A stretch of DNA of 54,457 nucleotides from Paracoccaceae bacterium (GTDB lineage Bacteria; Pseudomonadota; Alphaproteobacteria; Rhodobacterales; Rhodobacteraceae): NCBI GenBank assembly GCA_019634215.1, contig JAHQVS010000031.1:1-54457 (forward strand), read 5' to 3'. The notes beneath the pieces were generated by a model. It ran no database searches and was not told the origin of the DNA. It saw only the letters and a program-made list of their open reading frames with translations. Below are positions 24,487 to 32,146 of the stretch, one piece after another (positions within the stretch are counted from its first letter, which is position 1; every line of letters starts with the position of its first letter). The position numbers and the translations under genes were made by a program.

Positions 24487-25587
24487 GTGGCCGCAAACAC
24501 TTCAGGCGCGCTGCCAATCACGGTGCGCAACATCACCAAAACCTACGGCGACGTCTATGCGCTCAATGATGTCAGCATCGATGTTCAGAGTGGTGAGTTC
24601 TTGACACTGCTCGGGCCCTCTGGCTCGGGAAAGACAACACTGCTGATGGTGCTGGCTGGCTTCACTCGGCCGGATCGTGGAAGCTTGCTGTTTGGTGAGC
24701 AGGAGATGATCCGTACGCCACCGCATCAGCGAGACGTAGGCATGGTTTTTCAAAACTATGCACTATTCCCTCATATGACGGTTGCTGGAAATGTCAGTTA
24801 CCCGCTCAGGCTGCGGCGAGTTTCGAAAAGTGAGATCGAAGCCCGAGTCGCGCAGGCGTTAGATACTGTACAGCTCGGAGGCTATGGAGAACGAGGGATC
24901 GATCAGCTTTCTGGCGGGCAGCGGCAGAGAGTTGCTCTCGCGCGGGCAATTGTTTTCGAGCCACGCATTCTCTTGATGGATGAGCCTTTATCGGCGCTGG
25001 ACAAGAAGCTTCGAGACCGAATGCAAATTGAGCTTCGCCGCTTGCATGAGCAGCTGGGCATGACCACGGTCTACGTCACCCACGACCAACGCGAAGCACT
25101 CACCATGTCTGACCGCATCGCGGTGATCAATCACGGTCGACTGATGCAGCTCGATGCGCCGGAGGCAATCTACAACCGGCCAGCAAACCAGTTTGTTGCG
25201 GACTTCTTGGGCGAGTCCACCTTTCTTTCAGTCGAACGTCAAAACGGGGAAATCGTTTATCAGGGGGCGCCCTTGAGATTGGCAGACGCCCCGCCAGAGG
25301 GAAATCTGTTGTTGTTGATGCGCCCTGAACGACTCCGGCTTCTTGGTGCGGGCGCGTCCGTGGGCATAGACGATCAAATGAACGCTTTCCCAGCATCGGT
25401 TACAGACATCGTCTATCAAGGAGACAGTTATCTTCTGTATGGGCGGCTTCCCGATGGTGAGGAGATTAGCCTACGGGGCGCCACCCACAGTGATGCCCGC
25501 TCCCAGCTGCCAAAAGTCGGCGATGCAATTACGCTTGGCTTGCATGCCAATGACGCCGTTCTAGTTCGCGCCGACGGGGACCGCTGA
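24487..25587 (+). CDS. polyamine-type ABC transporter ATP-binding protein (PotA-like)
   Basis: A 366-residue ATPase: Walker A GPSGSGKTT, Q-loop VFQNYALFPHMT, signature LSGGQRQRV, Walker B ILLMDEPLSALD, H-loop VYVTHD, and a C-terminal TOBE domain (~250-360). The GTG start has GGAGG upstream. Translationally close to the permease gene, whose ATG begins one base after this stop. Energises import by the two permeases downstream. Confidence 0.93.
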   Translation: MAANTSGALPITVRNITKTYGDVYALNDVSIDVQSGEFLTLLGPSGSGKTTLLMVLAGFTRPDRGSLLFGEQEMIRTPPHQRDVGMVFQNYALFPHMTVAGNVSYPLRLRRVSKSEIEARVAQALDTVQLGGYGERGIDQLSGGQRQRVALARAIVFEPRILLMDEPLSALDKKLRDRMQIELRRLHEQLGMTTVYVTHDQREALTMSDRIAVINHGRLMQLDAPEAIYNRPANQFVADFLGESTFLSVERQNGEIVYQGAPLRLADAPPEGNLLLLMRPERLRLLGAGASVGIDDQMNAFPASVTDIVYQGDSYLLYGRLPDGEEISLRGATHSDARSQLPKVGDAITLGLHANDAVLVRADGDR

Positions 25588-25588
25588 A

Positions 25589-26506
25589 ATGGCTGTGGCT
25601 GTGGATTCATCAGCGCTGAAGCAAATCGACGCCTCTGATATGCACGAAGAAGGCCTAAAGCGAGACGCTCAGTATGAGCGGTTGGCTCTACTCGGCCTCT
25701 GCTCGCCTGCGTTGCTGCTGGTGATGATCGTGCTGATCGTGCCGGTGGGATGGTTGTTCTTCGTCTCGTTTATCGGTGCGGATGGTCAGTTCTCACTTGA
25801 GAACTATGAGCGCATGATCAATCGCAAGTCCTATCGCCGGATTCTCTACACCACATTTGAGGTGAGTGTTTTAACAACGGTGATCTGCATCTGTATCGGT
25901 TATCCGTTCGCCTACTTCCTGTCCCAGTTGCCGCGCCGCGCAGCCAATCTATGCCTAATCGCGGTGTTGTTGCCATTCTGGACATCGCTGTTGGTGCGCA
26001 CCTACGCTTGGCTTGTGCTTCTTCAAAAGCGGGGCCTCGTCAATGAGTGGGCGATTGGAATGGGACTATGGGACGAACCCATTAAGATCGTTCATAACAT
26101 GACGGGCACCTTGATCGGCATGGCGCATATCATGCTGCCGTTTCTGATTTTACCAGTCTACAGTTCTATGAAGGCGATTGATCGCGACTACCTGAAGGCC
26201 GCATCCAACCTAGGCGCCAGCCCGGTGCGTGCGTTCTGGACGGTATTTTTTCCGCTATCGCTGCCTGGGTTGTTTGCCGGATCTCTGATTGTTTTCGTGC
26301 TCTGCCTCGGTTTCTTTGTGACGCCGGCGGTATTGGGGGGCGGCAAGGTGATTATGGTTTCCATGAAAATTGCTTCAAATATCGAGCTTTTTGTAAATTG
26401 GGGAGCTGCAAGCGCGCTTGGCGTGGTGCTGCTGGTTCTGACGATCGCACTTCTATGGATCGCGGCGCGGTTTGTCCGGCTGGAACGCCTTGTGGGAGGG
26501 CATTGA
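25589..26506 (+). CDS. polyamine-type ABC transporter permease 1 (PotB-like)
   Basis: 305 residues with about six transmembrane helices after a ~35-residue cytosolic N-tail and the ATPase-coupling EAA loop around YLKAASNLGASPVRAFWTVF. The start is one base after the ATPase gene and the stop overlaps the next start in TGATG, typical of coupled translation. Forms the channel with the PotC-like partner. Confidence 0.92.
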   Translation: MAVAVDSSALKQIDASDMHEEGLKRDAQYERLALLGLCSPALLLVMIVLIVPVGWLFFVSFIGADGQFSLENYERMINRKSYRRILYTTFEVSVLTTVICICIGYPFAYFLSQLPRRAANLCLIAVLLPFWTSLLVRTYAWLVLLQKRGLVNEWAIGMGLWDEPIKIVHNMTGTLIGMAHIMLPFLILPVYSSMKAIDRDYLKAASNLGASPVRAFWTVFFPLSLPGLFAGSLIVFVLCLGFFVTPAVLGGGKVIMVSMKIASNIELFVNWGAASALGVVLLVLTIALLWIAARFVRLERLVGGH

Positions 26507-27324
26507 TGCGTCATTGGCTCGATAGTCCTGCTTCAGAGACACAGATCACACACGGCCAACGCCTTTGGCTCTATATCTTTTCCGGCGTTGTGATGATTTT
26601 ACTGGTCGCCCCGACCTTGATTGTCATCCCGATGTCATTTTCTGCGTCGCAGTATTTGGAGTTTCCGCCGGAAAACTGGTCGACGCGCTGGTATGAGCAC
26701 TACCTGAATTCACCCGAATGGATGTCAGCCACGTTTACCTCATTGAAGGCGGCTGCTCTTACCTCACTAATTGCGACACCGCTTGGTGTGATGGCCGCCT
26801 ATGGGCTTCACACGTCAAGTTTTCGATTTAGCCAAATGATTTTTGTGCTGCTCATTACGCCGATGATGGTTCCGTTGATCCTGATCGCGATTGGCGCATT
26901 CTATGTTTATGTTAAGCTTCAGCTGCTCTATACGCTGACCGGCTTGGTTCTGGCGCATACAGTGCTGGCTTTGCCTCTGGTGCTGATTGTGACGGGGTCA
27001 GCGCTGCAAAGCTATGACATGAACCAAGAGCTGGCCGCCAGGAGCCTTGGTGCGCCCCGATGGAAAGCGTTCTTAACAGTCACGCTGCCGCAGATCCGTT
27101 TTGCAGTGATCACCAGTGCTTTGCTGGCTTTCCTCACATCCTTCGATGAGGTGATTGTTGCCATGTTTATCTCTGGCGGGGACAACGCGACCCTGACGCG
27201 GAGCATGTTCAACGCCTTGCGAGATCAAATTGATCCGACCATTGCGTCAATTTCGACGGTGATGATCGCGATCACCTCTGCTCTTATGGTCGTGTCGCAA
27301 GTTATGGGAGGGGGAAAGCGTTAA
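26506..27324 (+). CDS. polyamine-type ABC transporter permease 2 (PotC-like)
   Basis: 272 residues with six predicted membrane helices and an EAA loop (ELAARSLGAPRWKAFLTVTLP). The frame is open for 36 codons upstream, but those overlap PotB; ATG 26506, overlapping the PotB stop by one base, begins the conserved protein. Last gene of the operon, followed by an AT-rich spacer with a terminator. Confidence 0.92.
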   Translation: MRHWLDSPASETQITHGQRLWLYIFSGVVMILLVAPTLIVIPMSFSASQYLEFPPENWSTRWYEHYLNSPEWMSATFTSLKAAALTSLIATPLGVMAAYGLHTSSFRFSQMIFVLLITPMMVPLILIAIGAFYVYVKLQLLYTLTGLVLAHTVLALPLVLIVTGSALQSYDMNQELAARSLGAPRWKAFLTVTLPQIRFAVITSALLAFLTSFDEVIVAMFISGGDNATLTRSMFNALRDQIDPTIASISTVMIAITSALMVVSQVMGGGKR

Positions 27325-27435
27325 CAATGCTTTGCAGCTATCGTCGCTATTAGTGAAAAGCTTTTTCCGACCTCTATTATGTCGGCGAAAAATATAATGA
27401 GCTGAAAATAATTTTTCAACTAAGCTTGAGATGAG

Positions 27436-27470
27436 CGCCAGTATTTTCTGGCGAGCATTTTAAATTTTAT
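27436..27470 (+). terminator. candidate terminator of the importer operon
   Basis: CGCCAG (27436-27441) and its complement at 27448-27453 enclose a TATTTT loop; a T-rich stretch (ATTTTAAATTTTATTTT) begins four bases later. The stem is short but GC-rich. It lies 112 bp after the last permease gene. Confidence 0.5.
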
Positions 27471-27500
27471 TTTACATCATCTTTGCAGCATAAAACTGCT

Positions 27501-27707
27501 TTAATCGAACCAGATTATATCCAGAGGCCGCCAACCGCTTGTGGTCTTCACCATACTGCCTCCAGCGGTGTAAAAGCGCGTTTCATTGTCTGGCCAGCGA
27601 TTGCTACAGTTCAAACTCTCAATCCAAACCGCGCCACCTAAAAAAACAAACAGTATTATTGTCATGAGTAATATGAATTGCAGATCTGTGAGAAGACTCC
27701 CACCCAC
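27501..27707 (-). CDS. small single-span membrane protein of unknown function
   Basis: A possible 68-residue protein with one hydrophobic helix (residues ~9-30) followed by a short exported or cytosolic tail with Cys-x3-RW and GGSMVKTTSGW elements, similar to small C-x3-RW...G-C-MV...GWxP proteins found widely in proteobacterial and phage genomes. Starts at GTG; no good ribosome site is visible, which lowers confidence. It is on the opposite strand to the importer operon and would read toward it. Function unknown. The rest of the 27325-27806 spacer holds only the terminator. Confidence 0.5.
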   Translation of the reverse strand: MGGSLLTDLQFILLMTIILFVFLGGAVWIESLNCSNRWPDNETRFYTAGGSMVKTTSGWRPLDIIWFD

Positions 27708-27806
27708 TATGAGGAAGGCTCATTTGAATAATCCCTTGATTATCATTTTGAGGGCAGGTTGAAATATGATTCAACCGCTATTGAAGCTGTAATAGATTGA
27801 AATAAC

Positions 27807-27883
<77 letters not shown>

Positions 27884-28115
27884 GGCTAGCATTAGGTAAG
27901 CTATGGCGTGCTTCAGCGCAAGCAGATCCGCACACTGCAGGCCGGGGGGACGGTTCCGGCTAGATTGCATCAATACACACAGTAGCGCTTTTCGGTGATG
28001 GCATAGCCGAGGGATCGAGTTGTAAACTTGCGCGCTGGCGGCGATGTCTCCGCTTGAGAATCCCTGGTGTCGCTGAGTTGGGCGAGCCACTTCCGACCCA
28101 CTGCGATGAGGTGAC

Positions 28116-28874
28116 ATGACCGCCCCCAAGCTTACGGTGGTGATCCCGGTTCATAATGAGGCAGGGAATATCGGCCCTCTTTTGGAAGAGACTCTCGCTG
28201 CGTTCAGCTCTCAGCCGATCGAAGTGGTCGTTGTCGATGATCAAAGCTTGGATGGGTCGATTGAAGAGATTCTGCTTGTTCGAACGGAGAACCCTGGCAT
28301 TCGGCTTCTGAGACATCAGCAGCGTGCGGGAAAATCTCGAGCTTTGGTGACTGGGTTTGCCGCCGCGCGAGGGGAGTGGATCGGCACGCTGGATGGCGAC
28401 GGTCAGAATGACCCCAAGGATCTGGCGAGAATCTGGGTCGCTTATAAGCAGCGCCCCGCAAGCTTGATTGTCGCTGGCGTGCGGCGGCGGCGCAATGACG
28501 GCACGGTGAAGTGGTTGACCTCTCGCGTGGCAAATTTTGTCCGCAAGCGCATGCTGCGTGATGATTGTCGGGACACCGCCTGTGGCCTGAAATTCATGCC
28601 GGCGCAATTCGCCAAAGGCGCGCCCTATTTCGACAACATGCATCGCTTCTTCCCTGCTATCGCTCGGCGGGCCGGCTTGGAGGTGATAGAGGAAGTCATT
28701 GACGACCGGCCGCGCCAACACGGCGCGTCGAAATATGGCTTTTTCGATCGCGCGTCAGTGGCCTTGTTCGATTTGTTCGGGGTGTTTTGGCTTGTGCGGC
28801 GTTATTCCGACCCTGGCGATGTGGCTGAGGAGGTCTCAGTTGAGGCCGGTGAGCCGACGCGCTCAAACATTTGA
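28116..28874 (+). CDS. GT2 glycosyltransferase (dolichol-phosphate-mannose-synthase-like)
   Basis: 252 residues, GT-A fold: VVIPVHNEAGNIGPLLEE at the start, VVVDDQSLDGS, DxD in LDGDGQNDP, and GASKYGFFDRA near the end. No membrane helices are evident. Homologues transfer a sugar to polyprenyl phosphate as donor for GT-C enzymes; the convergent GT39 gene next to it fits that pairing. GAGGTGAC precedes the ATG. The 3' end overlaps the GT39 gene by 73 bp on opposite strands. Confidence 0.86.
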   Translation: MTAPKLTVVIPVHNEAGNIGPLLEETLAAFSSQPIEVVVVDDQSLDGSIEEILLVRTENPGIRLLRHQQRAGKSRALVTGFAAARGEWIGTLDGDGQNDPKDLARIWVAYKQRPASLIVAGVRRRRNDGTVKWLTSRVANFVRKRMLRDDCRDTACGLKFMPAQFAKGAPYFDNMHRFFPAIARRAGLEVIEEVIDDRPRQHGASKYGFFDRASVALFDLFGVFWLVRRYSDPGDVAEEVSVEAGEPTRSNI

Positions 28875-30304
28875 AACCGGTAGACGCGCTCACCGGAATT
28901 ATTCAGCAGCGGCGCTCGGACGGTGTAAATTTTATCCGCTGGTCCGAAACCGGTCGGAATCAGCTCCACAGGCGCATCCACTGGCTCGCTATTTAGCCCG
29001 CTGCTAGACCCGCGCCAGACGATCAAGGCGCGGTTTTCCAGTGGCTGGAAATGGGGTGAGCGGGCGCCAGGCCAGCCGAGAGCCAGAATGAGATTGGCCT
29101 TATCATCATGACGATGTGTAATAATCGGAACTGGCTCTTGCGCCGTACGCCGCATGGGGGAGGCGATGTAGTTATAGGGGTATACATAGCGATGCTGCCC
29201 ATAACTGACCATCGCCCAATATCCAATAAACACGCCGCCCAGCAGCATCGCCGCCAGCGGCGCCACTACCCGCGCTGAACGCGACAGAGGCCAAGCCACC
29301 GCCATATATATAGGGATCACGGCCAGTAGAGGAGTCAGATATCGCTCATGCACCCGGTGCATGTCCGCCAACAATACCATCACGGCGAACAGGGCGAGTG
29401 CGTAGAGCATCACTTTACCCAGCGCATCGGCGAATATGTTTTCAGTGGTGGCGACTCCGCCAATCCGGGCGTCGACGGCTCGGGCGATCAGCCAGACAAT
29501 CACTACGGGACCGATCCAGGCCATCATCGCGCCGACCATTGAGACCAACCCATCCACGCCGAGATAAGGCAGGTCGAACCAAGTGATGTCTGCATCAGGG
29601 CGGTAGAGTTTGGACATGCGTTCGGTAGTGGCGCCCAATTCCGCGACTGCGGCGACTAGGCTGGGCCCCGTGAGCAGCAGATATACCGCGACGGCGAGCA
29701 TGGCGTCGCGTCGGAACAACAGACCACGCATCTCAGGGGTGGTCGCCACCACAACCGCCAGTGGGATCGCGAACAGAAAGAAATTGTATTTTGCCAGTGT
29801 GCCGAAGGCGGCGGCGGCGCCCAACCAGATGAACGCCTTGGGGGACGGCTCTTGTAGGGCGCGCAACAGCGCATGCGTGGTCGCGGCGACGCCGGTCATC
29901 ACCATCACTGAATGGGCGAGGGTGTGAGACGACATCCAGACCACTTGCGGCAAGAATGCGGCCGCCGCCACTGCGATCAAGCCGGTGCGTTCATCCACTA
30001 GGCGGCGCGCGACTTTCCAGACCAGAATGTAATAGGCGGCCAACATGCTGAATTTCACCAGCGTGACCGACTCGGCCCAGTTCCAGCCGGTTAATTCCAG
30101 CCCCATCCTGACGAGCCAGTTATAGAGCGGTGGGTGAGAATTCTCATAAATCAGCCGGAAATCCACGTTGCCAACGAATTGGGCTTCGTCGACCTCTAGG
30201 AAAGGAGAGAAGTTAAGCCGTAGAAAACCGAGAGCGACGAAATAGCCGACAATGAACAGTGGAGTCGTCTGGCCCCATCTATTTAGGGTCTCAGTGAGGT
30301 TCAT
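28802..30304 (-). CDS. GT39/ArnT-like membrane glycosyltransferase
   Basis: 500 residues with about ten or more hydrophobic helices, the catalytic-loop FLEVDEAQF (Asp/Glu) and SHPPLYNWL, both typical of GT-C/ArnT-PMT enzymes that move a sugar from a polyprenyl-phosphate carrier onto lipid A or a protein on the periplasmic side. With the GT2 enzyme it may decorate the envelope; the acceptor is unknown. Starts inside the end of the ABC ATPase gene (14-bp overlap), so the two are translationally linked. Confidence 0.84.
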   Translation of the reverse strand: MNLTETLNRWGQTTPLFIVGYFVALGFLRLNFSPFLEVDEAQFVGNVDFRLIYENSHPPLYNWLVRMGLELTGWNWAESVTLVKFSMLAAYYILVWKVARRLVDERTGLIAVAAAAFLPQVVWMSSHTLAHSVMVMTGVAATTHALLRALQEPSPKAFIWLGAAAAFGTLAKYNFFLFAIPLAVVVATTPEMRGLLFRRDAMLAVAVYLLLTGPSLVAAVAELGATTERMSKLYRPDADITWFDLPYLGVDGLVSMVGAMMAWIGPVVIVWLIARAVDARIGGVATTENIFADALGKVMLYALALFAVMVLLADMHRVHERYLTPLLAVIPIYMAVAWPLSRSARVVAPLAAMLLGGVFIGYWAMVSYGQHRYVYPYNYIASPMRRTAQEPVPIITHRHDDKANLILALGWPGARSPHFQPLENRALIVWRGSSSGLNSEPVDAPVELIPTGFGPADKIYTVRAPLLNNSGERVYRFQMFERVGSPASTETSSATSPGSE

Positions 30305-31241
30305 CGCGGGTCATCTCCAGAAACACGTCTTCCAAGTCCGGTTCTTCAGTAGTCAGGTCGACAATTTCAAACTGAGCACGAGTGGCAGCGGCGAGGATGG
30401 CGCCGAGCGGCGTTTCTTGTCGGCGGTAGTCGACAGCGACCGAGCCGTCTGGCCTAGGAGTCAAGGTGGCGCGGGGCGGCAAGGCGGCTCGGAACGCCTC
30501 AATCGTTGCGCCGCTGTTAGGCGCCCGCAACACAACGGTCTTCCGATCAATGGAGGATAATAGCTCCGCCGTCGAGGCCACCGCCCGCACTGATCCATGA
30601 TGGATGATTGCGATGCGGTCGCACATCTCTTGCGCCTCTTCCAGATAATGAGTGGTGAGGATAATTGTGACGCCGTTATCGTTCAGCTCACGCACATACG
30701 CCCATAATTGCCGCCGCAACTCGATGTCGACCCCGGCCGTTGGTTCGTCGAGCACCAAGACCGGAGGGTCGTGAACCATTGCTTTGGCGATCAGCAGCCG
30801 ACGCCGCATGCCGCCAGAGAGAGTGCGCGCATAAGCGCGCGCTTTGTCGCCAAGGCCGAGGGCGTCGAGAAGTTCTTGGCTGCGGCGTTTGCTGCGCGGC
30901 ACACCATAGAGGCCGGCTTGAATCTCCAATGCGTCGTATGGGCACAGAAACGGATCTATGTTGAGTTCTTGCGGCACCACGCCGATCGAAGCCCGGGACA
31001 TACGCGGGTTCCGATCTTGGTCGAAGCCCCAAATACGCACCGACCCGGAGGTTTTTACCGCCAGCCCGGCCAAAATATTGATTAATGTCGACTTGCCGGC
31101 CCCGTTTGGGCCGAGCAGGCCAAAGATCGATCCTACAGGCACCTGCAGGCTGACGCCATTCAGGGCGGTCTTCTCTGGCTGGCCACCTCGCTGGGGATAG
31201 ATTTTGTGCAAATCAGCGATGTCGAGCGCAAAATCGGTCAT
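30291..31241 (-). CDS. ABC-2-type transporter ATP-binding protein, no permease nearby
   Basis: 316 residues: Walker A GPNGAGKST, Q-loop VVPQELN, signature LSGGMRRRL, Walker B VLVLDEPTAGVD, H-loop LTTHYLEEA, then a ~75-residue C-terminal extension. The pattern is that of DrrA/NodI/YadG exporters, usually paired with an ABC-2 permease, but the next gene is GT39, not a permease. ATG 31241 is chosen over the TTG just upstream. Either the permease is encoded elsewhere or GT39 product and ATPase share an envelope pathway. Confidence 0.87.
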   Translation of the reverse strand: MTDFALDIADLHKIYPQRGGQPEKTALNGVSLQVPVGSIFGLLGPNGAGKSTLINILAGLAVKTSGSVRIWGFDQDRNPRMSRASIGVVPQELNIDPFLCPYDALEIQAGLYGVPRSKRRSQELLDALGLGDKARAYARTLSGGMRRRLLIAKAMVHDPPVLVLDEPTAGVDIELRRQLWAYVRELNDNGVTIILTTHYLEEAQEMCDRIAIIHHGSVRAVASTAELLSSIDRKTVVLRAPNSGATIEAFRAALPPRATLTPRPDGSVAVDYRRQETPLGAILAAATRAQFEIVDLTTEEPDLEDVFLEMTRDEPH

Positions 31242-31415
31242 CAATACGGTCGTCGCTTTAGATGAGGTTGTATGGGAAAAGCCGCACTTTGGTTGCGGCG
31301 AACGAGCGGGTGGCTATCATGCCGCTGGCTTGAAACCTAGTGCGTGCGGTGGTTTCATTGTGGTCCACAACACAGTGGGCCTTGCTGTGCGCGAAAACAT
31401 GTGATGAGGGCACCA

Positions 31416-31613
31416 ATGGCGGATGCGCCTGAAATGATGGTCGTGACCACCCGTAACGTTTCCTGCAATGGGGGTGGCGGCGCTTTAGGTCACCCAAAAG
31501 TGTATTACACCATCGGTGATGAGGGCTTCGTCGACTGCGGATATTGTGATCGGCGCTTTGTATTGAAGGATGGCCCTGCGGACATTAACGCGGAGGCGCC
31601 AGCTTCTAGCTGA
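31416..31613 (+). CDS. NDUFS6-type (CHCC) zinc-finger protein
   Basis: A 65-residue protein with the Cys-x9-His-x14-Cys-x2-Cys zinc site (VSCNGGGGALGHP ... VDCGYCDRRFVL) of the zf-CHCC family. In mitochondria the relative NDUFS6 is a complex I assembly/accessory subunit; bacterial copies are present across alphaproteobacteria, presumably with complex I. The frame opens 24 codons earlier, but ATG 31416 has GAGGG five bases upstream and begins the conserved part. Its end overlaps the convergent neighbour by 8 bp. Confidence 0.86.
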   Translation: MADAPEMMVVTTRNVSCNGGGGALGHPKVYYTIGDEGFVDCGYCDRRFVLKDGPADINAEAPASS

Positions 31614-32082
31614 CGAACGGCGCGCCGCAGCGCTTGGTGACGGTCGGGTCCGCGCCGCGGCGCTCAAAAAATTTGTGCAGATCAGGGCCGGACCACGCGG
31701 TTATACGTTCACCGAGGTTGGTTAGGCCTTGGCCCATGATGGTGTTTGTTTCAGGATCAAGAAAGGAATAGTCAGCCTCGAATTGTCGGCCATCTTCACA
31801 GTCGCCGTTTTCGACTCGTCCTCGCCCATCGGCGAGTGCGCGCCATGTCGCTTTGCAGTTGACACCATTGCTGAGTTGACCGCTGATTGCGCCTTCGATC
31901 TGCCCCTTAGCGCGCCCGGTGAAGGTGAGGTTCTCAGAACTGGCCAGAGGCTCGATACAGGCGAACACTGGCACACAGGTCTGGTCCAACGAGTCCGCGC
32001 ATTGTGAAGTCAAGGGGTCGGCCAGGGCGCTGATCGAGGTAATGAAAAGTGTTGTGCAAATTGTAGTTGTGCTTACTCGCAT
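31606..32082 (-). CDS. secreted Cys-containing protein of unknown function
   Basis: 158 residues with a signal peptide (cleavage after ALA), then six cysteines suggesting periplasmic disulfides and a beta-rich core (GRAKGQIEGAISGQLSNG, CEDGRQFEADYSF). I do not recognise the family. AAGGA lies nine bases before the ATG. Divergent from polA across 64 bp; convergent with the zinc-finger gene (8-bp overlap). The regular spacing and signal peptide support it being real. Confidence 0.7.
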   Translation of the reverse strand: MRVSTTTICTTLFITSISALADPLTSQCADSLDQTCVPVFACIEPLASSENLTFTGRAKGQIEGAISGQLSNGVNCKATWRALADGRGRVENGDCEDGRQFEADYSFLDPETNTIMGQGLTNLGERITAWSGPDLHKFFERRGADPTVTKRCGAPFVS

Positions 32083-32146
32083 GACGCCGATTCCTTAAAA
32101 GCTCACATGTCTCAACTATCTCACGCCGCCCAGCTTGGAGCCAGCC

